Source: Antedon bifida
Lineage: Eukaryota; Echinodermata; Crinoidea; Comatulida; Antedonidae
Direction of reading: 5' to 3'
DNA length: 64,000 bases
NCBI GenBank assembly: GCA_963402885.1
Contig: OY727100.1
Span: 15,097,395 to 15,161,394 of the forward strand
Each line of letters starts with the position of its first letter. Position 1 is the stretch's first letter. Below, in pieces: positions 1 through 11,334 of this stretch. The notes beneath the pieces were generated by a model, which did no database searches, was not told the origin of the DNA, and was given only the letters and a program-made list of their open reading frames with translations. Position numbers and translations under genes: made by a program.

Positions 1-434
1 GGCCTAGATAGCCTATACTGTACATGTGGTGCTATAAACATTTGTTTCAATTGACAATTTTACATAAGATTGCTGCTGAAGGATCTTACGAGAGGCAGTA
101 GATTGATTGATAATGATAACTATTTCACAGAAAATATTTATTAAGCATCATCACTGAACTAAAACTTTACTTTTATTTATGAAATAGGCTAGGCCTGGAC
201 ATAGGGCCTAGACATTTTTAGTTCCTTATTACCTACCATTGTACAGTACAGACTGAACATAAATCTCATGTTCGAATGTCTTCCCACCCACTAAACTAAT
301 AACAATTTTAGGCTAAAATTGGAGAGAAAGGACTTTGATACATGCAATCAAAGTATAATCCTACCCCTAGTTGTCACCAAATGTCATCCAGCCCCCAGAG
401 ACTGTACCACAAATACAGTATAAGTACACATACT
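1..434. other. Downstream flank of the Myb/SANT gene
   Basis: AT-rich sequence beyond the stop codon of the minus-strand Myb/SANT gene, so probably its 3' UTR and then intergenic DNA. I see no coding exon, repeat unit or RNA gene here; it has a few TAGGCCTA-type words typical of this genome. Confidence 0.4.
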
Positions 435-3400
435 TTAAAAACGTGCCGGTGCCAAGTAATTCATAAGATCATTAGGACAGGAAGATTTAGTACGGTGGTG
501 TACATGCAAATGTTCATGTTTAATTACCGTTTGATCAATAGAGGTAGAAGGTCCCTGTTGGGGTGTTTTTATTTGATTGGTTTTATTTGGCTGGTGGCCC
601 GTACTATCGGTTTGACTTGTTGATTGGTATTGAGGACGGTGAACATGGTGCTGACTACTAGATGATGCTGGAGGATGGTGCCTAGGGTGTTGGTCTGATC
701 TTGTAGGCTGGTTGTCATTCCTCTTTGATGTATCCATTGATGATAGTGGTTGTTGATAATCGTAAATTGATGACGGAGGAGCATACGAATGATTTCTAAT
801 GTGTTCATAGTTTGTGGAAATCATTGATGCCGTTTGTAACCCAGTCGGCTGAGGCTTTGACGTTGATGCCTGGCTGGATCTTTTTGTTTCTGCACTTGGT
901 CGGAAGATATTATTGATTGCCTGTAGAAATTGTATCTGTCTGGCGTGATTTCTTTCTTCTTGAGCCTGTAATCTTTTCTCTTCTCTTTCTTCTCTCAATT
1001 CTTCCCAGTGCATCCTCTCTCTTTCCATCTCCCTCAAATGCTCAAAAAATCTGGTTTCAAACTCCCTGTTCACTTGCCGCATAGCGTTTGCAAAGCTGTT
1101 TATCAAGGAATTGTATTTTGGTTTCTTTGAATAGCCTGTAAATTTATATAAATTAAACACATCAGGCAAAGAAGATTAATTCTAAACATCCCGGTGATAT
1201 ACTGAAATTTAATTAATTAAATTAATTAATTTAAAACGATAGAGATGAGGAAATCTGTGAGAATGAGAAAAAGTCGCCCCAACCGAGACTCGAACTCGGA
1301 CCGTCTGCTTGATATGCAGTTGCCCTAACCATTAGACCACTGGGGCTTTCATGGTATTGTTCAAACTCGATTGGATAGCGACTCTTTAACATTCTCGGCG
1401 TGGTACGGCGGACCAGCAGTAGTCCTCAGTTGTACGCACGTGCAACAGAGATCAAATTGATACGCCCTCATCTTTCAGTATTTTTATTCACGAGGTGGGA
1501 TATATATATGAATTCTCTAACAATATGTACGAGAGATAATTCTGTATTACATGGTAAAACTGATCAGACAAGTAATTAAGTAGGTCTATTTTTGTCGGTG
1601 AGCACGGGGCATTTTCAAACCATGAAATAAGAGCTCGTATTGGAAGAGCCAACCACTATACAGTGCCTGTATGTTGAGTTAGTATTTTTAACTTGACTTC
1701 TACGGCAGGTTGAAAACTTTTTTATTTGCCATGCCCCTAGACCATACCATTTTTGTTTATCGATATCAGGTTGTTGAATAGTTCATTAGGAGGATTTTGA
1801 TTTTGGATGACCGATGCCAAAAGTATGTCATGATAATTCATTGTGCACATGCAAGGATATTGGAACAGGTTTCCTCGTTACCTACGACTGATGACACATT
1901 GATTGACATGACCTAGCTAGGTCATCGCAAATTGAAAACTACATAATATATTAAATGTAAGTATTGTACTATGCATTGTGTTAATATCCTACATTTTACA
2001 ATTACGAATAGAAATTAATAACTAATATTTATAATAAGGCTTACCTATAGAATCGGCATAACGTTTTCGTTTCATGTTATTTTTCGCACTTCCTAAAATT
2101 TTAAAAATTGCACAAATATTAATTTATAACATTTACAGAATATTTTTTATTATAAATTCTATTTTCCTAGGAACCTTAAGAATAACAAACCTCTTGTCTT
2201 TTTTTATGTTAGTCCACTAGTCGATATTTCGATTTTTGTCCGAGTTTACAAGCTCAAGAATGTATGAAACGCCATATGTGACAAAATATTTATCTTTTTG
2301 CTAATATTAAGTCAAAACTCTGTCTGGAACCCAGACTATATACAGCTTATTATTGCTTCTTATGAATATGTTTACAATTAGATCTCATTCTTTGGAATTA
2401 TTGAATATTTACTTTGAGCAGCTGTGTCCACTGTTTCCTCAGTTTGTTGGTTAGTTGAAAGTTCTGAAAACATAACTGTATTAAAATAAAAAGCAAAGTA
2501 TAAATATCAAGAAGGTATAAGAAAATAACGAGGGAAAATCAGAATAACAACGGAATACATATTGGGAAGTCATAAAATTATTGTATTTGAAGATGAAATG
2601 AATAAAAGAGAAAAAAAATAAAATATCAAGAAGGTATCTCATTAGCTTTACTGCTAAACACTTTACTACTTACTTTGAGCTGAAAATTCACTTTCTTCTG
2701 TTTGACTAACATCTACAATGACATAATATTAATGACAAATTTATTTAAAAAATATTTAACAGTAAAACACTCCACCATTCAGTAGTTTAAAATCAAATCA
2801 AGTATTGAGTTCAGTTTTAAGCAAAGGTTTGGAAAATTGAATATCTGGAAACAGCATAAAAGCACAACCAAACCATAGAGGGTGCTACAGGTATTTATAT
2901 TATTTTTTATGAATACAACCAAACATAGAGGGTGCTATTTTAAACATTTAATTTGTACACAATAAAAACATTTTTAGTTTTTTTTACCATACGAATACGA
3001 ATACGAATAGAACTTTATTGCAATCAAACGAAAGATTGAAGTTTAACAAAAGCGTTTCACTCAGAAAAATAAAATGCAATATACAAATATAAAAGACATT
3101 CAGAAATGTAGAACATACAATCAAAAAATTAAAACAAAATTACAATTAAAAATAACTTATTATAAAAACAATAAATATAAAATTCAAATTGTTAATGACA
3201 TAGGCCTGCAGGATAAAAATTTAAAAGTATTAAAAATGTTTACAAATTTAAAAAATGTTAAAAACTTCAAAAATTTTCAATAATATTTACACACAAAGGT
3301 ACGGAAGGTCGCGGAAACATAACACAAAATGTTTACCATTTTTGGAATAATCCGTGATTAATAATAAACGTTTTTGAACGGTTAGTTTTAACTCTAGGGA

Positions 3401-6400
3401 TACAGAACTCACGGAGTCTTCTAAGATTATAAGCAGCAGAAGGAGCCTCCGGTAACAAATGATTCAATCTGTGACTGGGGTCTTTGATTTTAACAAAAAA
3501 ATCCTTGCACAGTCGAACACGGCGGTCTTCTAAGGTAGAAAAACCAAGGAAGCTGCGGGCATCGGAATAAGTAGCATGCGGAAAAATACATTTAAAGGCC
3601 CTTCTCTGAATTTGTTCAAGTTGTTGATTCTGTTGCTTCGTAATATTTGATCCCCAAACTGGGGCCGCATATTCTAATATTGGTCTAATGATACTAGTAT
3701 AAAATTGGACAAGTGCGGGGGCATCCAGGCCTGCCCTCCGCACCTGTTTGAGAAAGTACATTCTAGAATTACATTTACTAATCATTTGATCAATATGAGG
3801 TTGCCATGACAAATTATGAGAAATAATTACACCAAGAAGTTTAAATTCGTCAACACGTTCCAGATTACAATCTCCAACATGGAGTGGCTCAAAAGCAGTC
3901 TTTGACCTTTTACAACTAATTCTCATCTCTTTCGTTTTCTTAATATTAAGGTACATATTGTTATCCTTAGCCCACTGGACAGTTTCGTCAAGAGTGGTTT
4001 GGAGTACAGTTGCCCCATCGTTGCCGACGCGTTCATGGATGGAGGTGTCGTCCATGTATTTCATGCACGGCACCCCATCCAGAAGATCGTCGACAAAGAT
4101 GATAAACAACATGGGCCCCAACCAGGATCCTTGGGGGATACCACCCTTAACGACTGTCCAAGGGGACAATTCATCGCCTAGTTTAACACGTTGTTTTCTA
4201 TCACATAGAAAAGCATAGATCCAAGAGATTAGATGGTCTTCGACCCCTAAATTATACAACTTATCAATTAATATATTATGGTCAATTAAATCATAAGCCT
4301 TTTTGAAATCAAGCAATAATAATCTCATTTCATCTCCTTGGTCAGTAGCATTAAAGCATTCGGTTAACAAAAGTATAAGAGCGTCAGTGGTAGACACACC
4401 CTTAGAGCAACCAAATTGATTCAACTTGATTTTATCTTTAATTTGGACCCAAATCATTTCCCCTACGATCCCTTCAATAACTTTCATGGTGGTGGAAGTC
4501 AGCGAAATAGGACGCAAGTCATTCTCAAGAACCTTAGGTGGGTTAACCTTTGGAATGGGGATTATATCGGCTGACTTCCAAAGCATGGGGAGAACCCCTT
4601 CCCTTAAACTGGAGTTAACTATTGCACTTATTGGCTTGGAAAGGACATTGGCAAAATCACGTAGTACCCACGGAGGGATTCCGTCCGGGCCTGGGGCTTT
4701 ATTACATTTCACAAGTTTAAGCTTAGACTCAATTGTCTCTGGCGTGATAATTAAATGGGGTGGTACTACAGTGTTACAATCATTGGTTTTTGGTTCAAGA
4801 GGTTTGAACTCAGAAGTCAGGGACTGGAAAAAACCACTAATTTTCGTGGTAAGATCGTATACGTTCCCGTTACATAATTCATTAGCCATAGTTTCAAAGT
4901 ACTTAGTACCCTTTCCGAGATTAAGAAATTGTTTAATACCCCTCCACCAAGATTTAGAATCGGACGAGAATAACTGGGCAATACTATTACGATAAAAATC
5001 ACCTCTCAAAGATTTAGCCATTCGGTTAGATAAGTTTCTAAGTTTCTTATATTCGGCAGACATGGGGTCAATTGCAAAAGCTGCTTGCCGTCTAGAAACG
5101 ATACCTTTAAACGCATTATTAACCCATGGCTTATCTTTAAGAAGTCTTTTAATCGTTACTTGGGGGAAGTGTAAATTTAAGAGTTCAGAAATGTTCTTAT
5201 GATACAGTTCAAACTGGTTACAGCATCCATCCATTCGATATAGATCTTGCCATCTAATGTTATTAATGTCGCGTTCGAAGTTTTCCTTGGCACCCGGTTT
5301 ACAGCTACGTTTTGTATGGTAAGCGAAGACGTTAGGCGATTTAAATGTTCCTACGATTGGGGTGCATACGATGACGTTGTGATCAGACAGTCCTAAAGGT
5401 GATTCTTTAGTAGGTGCATTAAAAACATCGCTCATATTAGTATATATTAAATCAAGTGATGCGCGATCTCTAGTTGAAACTTTAACGATCTGTTTTAAGG
5501 GATACTTAACAATAAGGTTGTCTCTCATTCGGTTGAAGTCTCCTGTGACGATTATTCCTGATTCCGGATGTTTACTACAAATATAATCTAAACTCTGTGT
5601 AATGTGAGACGCCATTTCCCAATCATTATTTACAGAACTCTCCGGGTGATAGATAAGGCCGTAGGAGATGTTCGAATATTGTCGCGGCAAACGTTTTGGC
5701 CGGGTTGTTATCCACACACTTTCCAGTGATTCGTTATTAAGTTCAGACCAAACTCGATAAGATAGGTCTTCACGAACATACATGATGATACCTCCACCGC
5801 TGCGATTTTGCCTATCACGTCGCACCATCGAGTATCCCTCTAACTCTATCAACTTGTCAGGAAACGCGGGATTTAAGTGAGTCTCAGTAATTGCAATCAC
5901 GACAGGTTTAGATTTCCTAACGCGTGTAGCCAGTTCATCCATTTTATTATTTAGAGATCGAGCATTTGTCATAAATAAAGAGGGAAGAGTCCATTTCCCA
6001 TTAGAGAGTTCAACTAGATTATCTTGCTTAATCGTTCTACATTGACTTTTCGACGATCGGTGTTCCCCGTTTCTAGTTCTACGTGGTGTAATTCTAACCT
6101 TTATTTCTCTCTGTTTTCTTTTTCCGGCACGACATCCGCGGGGCTTGGTTGATGCTATTCCAAGCTCATTGATTCTCATAAAAACATCTTTGGTGGGAAC
6201 TGCTAAGTTCAGTTGTCCAATTCTATAAAACTCGCTTCTAGTGAGACACATGTTGATAAACGCTATGTCGACTCAAAATTCCGTACCACAAATAATATCA
6301 ATCAACGGAAAAAGACTGCATAAAAGAAGTATACAGGAATTACTGCTTCTTTTTCTTTTTAAAGTAAACAAAATATATACACACCTTCTTTAATTTCCAC

Positions 6401-8364
6401 ATCTTTTGATGAGCCAGCACCGTCATCTATTGATAAACAAATTTAAAATGATTGATATTTTTATATATGTAGCTGATAAAAGTCTTACTAAAAATTACTA
6501 CTGCGCCAACAAAATTGAAAATAAAAGATCCTAGAGAAAATTCCCTGTTGTCTAGGGGCGTGGATTTGATGAAATGTATTCAGACTCACGGCGTAGGCTG
6601 TCTGCTGCTATAATAAAGGGCAACTTGTCCCCTTTGGCTACTTAAAAAGGCTACTTAAGCTCACCAACCTGGCTGGTCCTCACGTAGCCTTTTCAGGTAG
6701 CCTTTCTAGGTGGTTTAGTAATTACACGAAATCCATTTCTGTTTATACAACACGTCAACGTAGAACCATGTTGATTCAGCGTGTTGTATAAACAGGCCCT
6801 TGGACAAAACAGCAGTACTGCGTATTGTGTAGGATTTTAAAATTGGTAATTAAAGTGAAATTAATTAAGGAATTTTGCTGGTTTTTTGTTTTTTTTTATG
6901 CAAATTTACCTTGATCTGGCTCGTCATCCAATGAAAAATTAAGTTCTGGAAATGAAACATCTAAAAAAGATCAGAAAGCAAAAATTAATACTGTAATTTT
7001 TGTTTTATTATTTCTTACTTATTTTGTGTGATTTTCGCACTCTCCTTTAGGGAGTTATATTCAAGAGAACGGAAGCATTAGGAGACAGTTACCATGCAGT
7101 AGCTTATAGTTTACTGCGGCTGAAAAAATGGATATTTGGAACTTGGATTGGGCATGCGCACACCCCAAAGCACGTCTGGGAAAAGAGAGTCTATGAAAAC
7201 ATTTGCTGATAAATATTGAGATGCATGTAGACAGTAGTTATCGTGAGATGAGCGGCATTTTTTGTAAGAAATATTTCTTGTTATAATTGAAATTTATTTG
7301 ATTAGCAGATTTAAATTACCTATAATAATAAAAACATTTACAAATTCCTTAAACACATATTGTTTCTAAAAAGGTGAAGACTGGAAAATACTCATTTAAA
7401 ATTATTCCCTATATACTTATAGGTTTTTATGAAATAAAATGTAAGAGTACAGTACTTATAGTTATATATCATGTTTAATTTAATGTTTATTTTATATATT
7501 TTATCTGTTCATCTCTATTTATCTTCCTTTGAGAAGTGTCAAATTTCTTTTATTCTTATTAATTTTAACTCCTTTTTAATGGTATGCAAGAGACCTGTAA
7601 CTTGATTATGATGATGACAAAACCATAAGGAAGAAAGGAGGCTAATCCTTAAGTGACCTTGAGATTCCTGCTTGTGCACTGAAGGTTATGTAATGGCTTT
7701 TTGTTTATTATCCCTTGTTATCCAATTACTGATCTCCGGTGTTGTAAAAATGAATTGTTTTGAATACCCAGAGTTGTACAAATATTATAGAAAACAAGTT
7801 TTTTAACAAGGTACAGCATTTACTTTGAAATTATAGTGGATTTTATGACTTATCAAGTTAAATTCCTTTTTCCTGTGAGAGGTTTACCATTTACCCATAA
7901 AATGAATGTCACAACCGCATTATTACTTGCCCACGTTATGATAAATACATACCACTACATTCTGAAACAGCATCAGTTTCTGTAAAATTACTGCTACCCA
8001 ATCCAGCTACTGCTGACGAGACTTCAGAATTGGTTGCTGCTGCTGGTGGTGCTACTTTTTTCTTCCTTTCACGCTCTTTACAGAATACAGCATCCATTTT
8101 GTTAAAATACAGCCAATGCATTGGCCCGGATCCCGTCTTTTTGTGCTCCTCTTTGATCATATGATACTGTTTACGTAAACTTTTACATTTGTTTATCACT
8201 TGTCTAACTTGAAAATGGTAGCCCAATTGTTTCAGTCGGTTTTGAATGGTGGCGTATGTAGATGCATTTCTTCTTGTGCCGTCAAATCCATCCTGGATTT
8301 CTGAATCTCCCCATATGCTAATCAATGCAAATGTTGCATCTTCATGCCAGACACTGCAGTTCAT
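435..8364 (-). CDS. Myb/SANT-like (trihelix) DNA-binding protein, 7 exons, partner of the adjacent Harbinger-type transposase
   Basis: Proposed exons: 8364-7953, 6945-6910, 6426-6385, 2712-2674, 2463-2413, 2092-2045 and 1135-435 (stop), 442 aa in one open frame with GT..AG boundaries. Exon 1 carries a Myb_DNA-bind_4-type domain (about residues 5-95: Trp near the start, an ALISIW helix, RNAS, a Lys-rich third helix). The last exon holds a charged coiled coil rich in Glu/Arg followed by a Gln/Ser/His-rich tail. Exons 2-6 are only 36, 42, 39, 51 and 48 nt and all join in phase 1; they encode acidic linkers and one KRKR nuclear-localisation-like patch. Known: Harbinger elements encode such a SANT protein that assists the transposase, and vertebrate NAIF1 pairs with HARBI1. 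Inferred: this protein pairs with the divergent neighbour. A LINE sits in intron 3 and a tRNA-like gene in intron 6. It could instead be an unrelated MSANTD-type regulator. Confidence 0.75.
1275..1346 (-). tRNA. tRNA-like gene or isolated tRNA-derived element, apparent anticodon ATC
   Basis: On the minus strand this folds as a full cloverleaf: acceptor arms GCCCCAG and TTGGGGC (7 pairs with one G-T), a D-arm with TGGTCTAATGG matching an A-box, and a T-arm with GTTCGAGTC matching a B-box. The anticodon loop reads ATATCAA, giving anticodon ATC (Asp codon GAT), which normal eukaryotic tRNA-Asp does not use. The first pair of the anticodon stem is A-A. No intron. It lies in an intron of the Myb/SANT gene. 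It may be a decayed tRNA or the head of a SINE rather than a functional tRNA. Confidence 0.6.
2990..6290 (-). mobile_element. Non-LTR retrotransposon (Jockey/CR1/L2-like supergroup), near full length
   Basis: The element runs right to left inside intron 3 of the Myb/SANT gene, in the same orientation. Its 3' end is marked on the minus strand by an AATAAAG-type sequence followed by a short (ATTCGT)n microsatellite at about 2993-3012, a typical tail for this supergroup. The AT-rich stretch 3020-3330 is its 3' UTR. The 5' boundary is uncertain: only about 130 bp separate the ORF start from host exon 3 (6385-6426), so there is no room for a separate ORF1. No target-site duplication was identified. 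Confidence 0.8.
3333..6251 (-). CDS. Endonuclease/reverse transcriptase ORF of the non-LTR retrotransposon
   Basis: A single uninterrupted 972-aa frame. After a basic N-terminal region (RGCRAGKRKQR at 38-48) comes an APE-type endonuclease with its metal and catalytic residues visible: Glu in ITETH (123), GDFN (237-240) and SDH (289-291). The reverse transcriptase follows: NKAPGPDGIP (517-526), LRPISLTS, QFGCSKGVSTTDAL, LLDFKKAYD with catalytic Asp 648, GIPQGSWLGP and the YMDD box (732-735). The C-terminus contains the usual GVIISHNLSW and AAPVWG-type thumb segments. The protein nicks target DNA and copies the element RNA by target-primed reverse transcription. No stop or frameshift was found, so the copy is young or still active. 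Confidence 0.93.
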   Translation of the reverse strand: MCLTRSEFYRIGQLNLAVPTKDVFMRINELGIASTKPRGCRAGKRKQREIKVRITPRRTRNGEHRSSKSQCRTIKQDNLVELSNGKWTLPSLFMTNARSLNNKMDELATRVRKSKPVVIAITETHLNPAFPDKLIELEGYSMVRRDRQNRSGGGIIMYVREDLSYRVWSELNNESLESVWITTRPKRLPRQYSNISYGLIYHPESSVNNDWEMASHITQSLDYICSKHPESGIIVTGDFNRMRDNLIVKYPLKQIVKVSTRDRASLDLIYTNMSDVFNAPTKESPLGLSDHNVIVCTPIVGTFKSPNVFAYHTKRSCKPGAKENFERDINNIRWQDLYRMDGCCNQFELYHKNISELLNLHFPQVTIKRLLKDKPWVNNAFKGIVSRRQAAFAIDPMSAEYKKLRNLSNRMAKSLRGDFYRNSIAQLFSSDSKSWWRGIKQFLNLGKGTKYFETMANELCNGNVYDLTTKISGFFQSLTSEFKPLEPKTNDCNTVVPPHLIITPETIESKLKLVKCNKAPGPDGIPPWVLRDFANVLSKPISAIVNSSLREGVLPMLWKSADIIPIPKVNPPKVLENDLRPISLTSTTMKVIEGIVGEMIWVQIKDKIKLNQFGCSKGVSTTDALILLLTECFNATDQGDEMRLLLLDFKKAYDLIDHNILIDKLYNLGVEDHLISWIYAFLCDRKQRVKLGDELSPWTVVKGGIPQGSWLGPMLFIIFVDDLLDGVPCMKYMDDTSIHERVGNDGATVLQTTLDETVQWAKDNNMYLNIKKTKEMRISCKRSKTAFEPLHVGDCNLERVDEFKLLGVIISHNLSWQPHIDQMISKCNSRMYFLKQVRRAGLDAPALVQFYTSIIRPILEYAAPVWGSNITKQQNQQLEQIQRRAFKCIFPHATYSDARSFLGFSTLEDRRVRLCKDFFVKIKDPSHRLNHLLPEAPSAAYNLRRLREFCIPRVKTNRSKTFIINHGLFQKW
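6738..6804. repeat. Short inverted repeat (MITE-like hairpin) in intron 2 of the Myb/SANT gene
   Basis: The arms CTGTTTATACAACACG and CGTGTTGTATAAACAG are exact reverse complements around a loop of about 25 bp that itself contains a shorter dyad. This looks like a miniature inverted-repeat element; no target duplication was identified. Confidence 0.55.
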
Positions 8365-8753
8365 TGTAATTTTGAATTTCTGTTCAAGTAAAAGAAAACA
8401 AAGAATTTAGCTTCTGACATCAAACCATGAGTGCCACCATGCTTGTGTGTGACATGAGGTCAGCTTGTGATGTTTATTGATATCCTGTTGAGGTCAACTA
8501 ACTGATAAGTCTGTGATTGGTTACTCAAGCTTCATAGAACCATTGAAGCATGGATTTAGCAGTTGTACTCTATTTATAGTACATACTTGCTTGTTGTTTG
8601 AATAGCAGTACAGAGATAGCATGCAGACAGCCACAGTAGTTCAGTTCAACACATGGCTTAGAGAATTATATTACTCTAGACAACACTGCCTGTATTAGTG
8701 CTTTCTCTGTGAGTGTGCCACAGTCTATGTAGAATAGTTACTAAATACACACA
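8365..8753. promoter_or_regulatory. Bidirectional promoter region between the Myb/SANT and HARBI1-like genes
   Basis: Only 389 bp separate the two start codons, which face away from each other, so 5' UTRs and promoters must share this interval. A TATTTATAG-type sequence near 8571 could serve as a TATA element for the plus-strand gene. No other motif stands out. Confidence 0.5.
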
Positions 8754-11179
8754 ATGAATGAAGAAGAATTTGGCCAACTCATGACTATTGTCTCTGCTTA
8801 CTTATTTGATACAAGCAATGACATAGTTAGGAACCGGTTATCTCGTACCCGTGGTAGGAGACCAACACCACTTGGTGATATTGGGAAAGTCGTATTCCTA
8901 CAGCATATGAAGAAAAAGGAAAAGCTTGTGGTGGATGGCTACCTTCGGTTGTGCACCATTCCAATACCTAAACGGGTGGTTATACCACGAAGCGATGAGT
9001 GGTGGGTTAACGTTCTTGAAAATTTCACCGACGAAGATTGGCTGAAACACTTTCGTATGAGACGACAAACATTTGAACATCTTTGTGAAACATTAACGAG
9101 GTTGATTCAACGGCAAAACAATCCATTTGGGCGCAACCTGCCTGTCGATAAATGTGTCGCAATCGCTCTGTCAAGATTAGCGACGGGTGAAAACTTACGA
9201 GTGCTTTCAAAACTTTTCGGGGTTGCACGGTCTACAGCTTGTAAGAACGTCAATTCAGTTTGCAATGGAATTGTGAATATGTTACGAGAAGAGTATATAA
9301 CTTGGCCAGAAGGAGACCGTCTTGTAGAGACGATAAGAGGCTTCAGAGAGAATTATGGGATTGTGCAATGTGCCGGTGCTGTAGATGCGAGCCATGTACC
9401 CATCGCAACGCCTTATGATCATCCTGATGATTATGAAAATCAAAATCGGTGGCACTCAATTGTATTACAAGCAGTAGCTGACGACAAATTAAGGTAATAA
9501 TATGTCCATTTGCATTGTGAGAATTCGGGTTTTTTAAGAGAAACATACATATATTTGTTATTATATTTTTCATTGCAGATTCACAAACGTTGACGTAGGA
9601 TGGCCAGGGAACATAGAAAAAGATGCGGTTCTGAAAAATTCAAGGTTGTACAAAAACGGAGCTAATGAAGAGCTGTTCCCAAAGGTAATCTCTATAATTA
9701 CTCTGTTTTTATAAAATGTTCTCTTGAGCGGTGCAATAAGAAATGTTCATACAATCAGGCAGGTTAGTCCACTATAACATAGGGCTGTTCAAATGATTTT
9801 CTTCATTTCATCTCAGGAAGAACATGGGCTAACTATAGTTCTTGTATTTCTTCTTTATACAGTACTGGGTGACCACTTAGTACAATCAATGACAATGGGT
9901 TGTATACAACAATTAAAAAACCAATACACATATTAAAATAAAAGAAGCAACACACCTATATTATCTACTGTACTGCCAACATTCCAAATCTCTGGGGAAG
10001 AATGACCGATCTAGTTTAACCATGGATAAATGAGAAAGAAACTTACTTGCAAGAATACTGTGCTTGTTTAATCGAGCTGGAAAGACCAAAATATGAATAC
10101 ATTAGCATACATCACTTAAAATGATGGCGCTATATTATAACCAAAAAACACAGCATCCTCAATAGAGAGCTTTTGATTTTGCAATGACTTATGACATCAT
10201 TTGGAGGTGCTAATCTCATAGAGTTTGGTTTGCCAATTTTTGTCAAGTCATGAATAGTTTAAAAGGTTGAGTTTTCAAAGTAGCATTAAAGATGTAATTT
10301 CCACCAAAATCATAAAAAAATTAAAATTGATAAAATCAGACATTAATAGTTATTCACTTCCATAGAAAAAAGTTCACTTATAAAAATACAAAACAGTTTA
10401 ACCAAAAAAACATTGACTTCCAGTCAATTTGACTGTTTGCGATAATTTTTTTCAGGTAAAAATAATTCATTTTCAGGGGGACAATACATCTTTAACATCT
10501 TGTTCTCAGTTTTATGTGATTTTATACTTTTTATTACTGTTTGTGCGACATTGTTTTAGACAATTTTAAATGTGTGTACTTTCAGCCAAAGTTTCAAGCC
10601 ATTAATGAGTTTGACAATAAAGTTTATTGAATTGAATTTAATTTAAAAATAAGGGATTGCTGAAGTATAATTTACATACAGTATACAGTGGGTCTTAGGT
10701 CATTGGAAATCAAAAGGTACCTATTTAGTTGATTTTACAACTCGCAATGTAACCATGGCTCTCTGTAAAATCTGCAGGTGACTGAAGAATTAAATGGCAC
10801 AGATATACCACCAGTGACGTTGATAGCAGATTCTGGTTACCCACTTACAAACTGGATGATCACCCCATTTCCAGATACTAATACAGATAAGCAGCAAGAA
10901 TTCAATGATAAACTCTCTAAAGCAAACACGGTAAAAAGGTCGTTGAAAATGCTACGAGGAAGGTGGCACGTACTAGCAAAACGTAATGAAAATGCTCTGC
11001 GTAACGTCGGCCAAATGGTCATCGCTTGCTGTGTGCTTCATAACTTCTGTATCGCTAAGGGTGAACCGTATAGAGACGAATGGGATATGGAAGAATCTTT
11101 TGAGCAACCTACGTGTGAGAATTTTACACAACTAGAGAACAAAGGCGGTGAAGAAATTCGAGCACAATATTTTATATAA
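8754..11179 (+). CDS. HARBI1-like PIF/Harbinger transposase protein, 3 exons, catalytic Glu replaced
   Basis: Exons 8754-9493, 9579-9684 and 10778-11179 join in frame with GT..AG boundaries to give 415 aa (vertebrate HARBI1 is about 350). The N-terminal half has the helix-turn-helix-like region of the family (PVDKCVAIALSRLATG, then VARSTACKNV). The DDE nuclease domain shows GAVDASHVPI (Asp 211), FTNVDVGWPG, and ADSGYPL (Asp 300). Where the family has Glu before the LKGRW-like motif, 35 residues after the second Asp, this protein has Lys 335 (VKRSLKMLRGRW). The HD pair after GWPG is also replaced (GNIEKDAV). Harbinger transposases cut DNA at terminal inverted repeats; this one is predicted not to. 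The long open frame and clean splice sites argue against a random dead copy, so domestication is possible. Confidence 0.85.
10250..10645 (-). repeat. Dispersed repeat and a LINE-like 3' tail in intron 2 of the HARBI1-like gene
   Basis: The part around 10284-10440 is, in reverse orientation, related to 31290-31460 and 38990-39175 (shared words CTATGGAAGTGA, GGTTAAACTG, ACATCTTTAATG). The separate stretch 10455-10645 ends with ACAATAAAGTTTATTGAATT, a typical plus-strand LINE 3' tail. Both are degraded fragments. Confidence 0.45.
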
Positions 11180-11334
11180 AACAGTCAGCATTTCTTTTAT
11201 ATATTTGGGAGAATAATAAAATTGGCAATGCTATATTTATCACATAAAAATGTACTTTTACAGTACTCTATGTCAAAACATTTTTTTGCTTTTATTTTTT
11301 TGTACAGATAATTTAAAAAAACAAAAAATGTATA

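Noticed and set aside
435..1169. Separate single-exon gene starting at a Met at 1169
   Set aside because: An acceptor site at 1136 in the right phase joins this stretch to the upstream exons of the Myb/SANT gene, so residues before 1135 are intronic.
4426..4995. Plus-strand 189-codon frame
   Set aside because: It is antisense to the intact reverse transcriptase and has no domain of its own.
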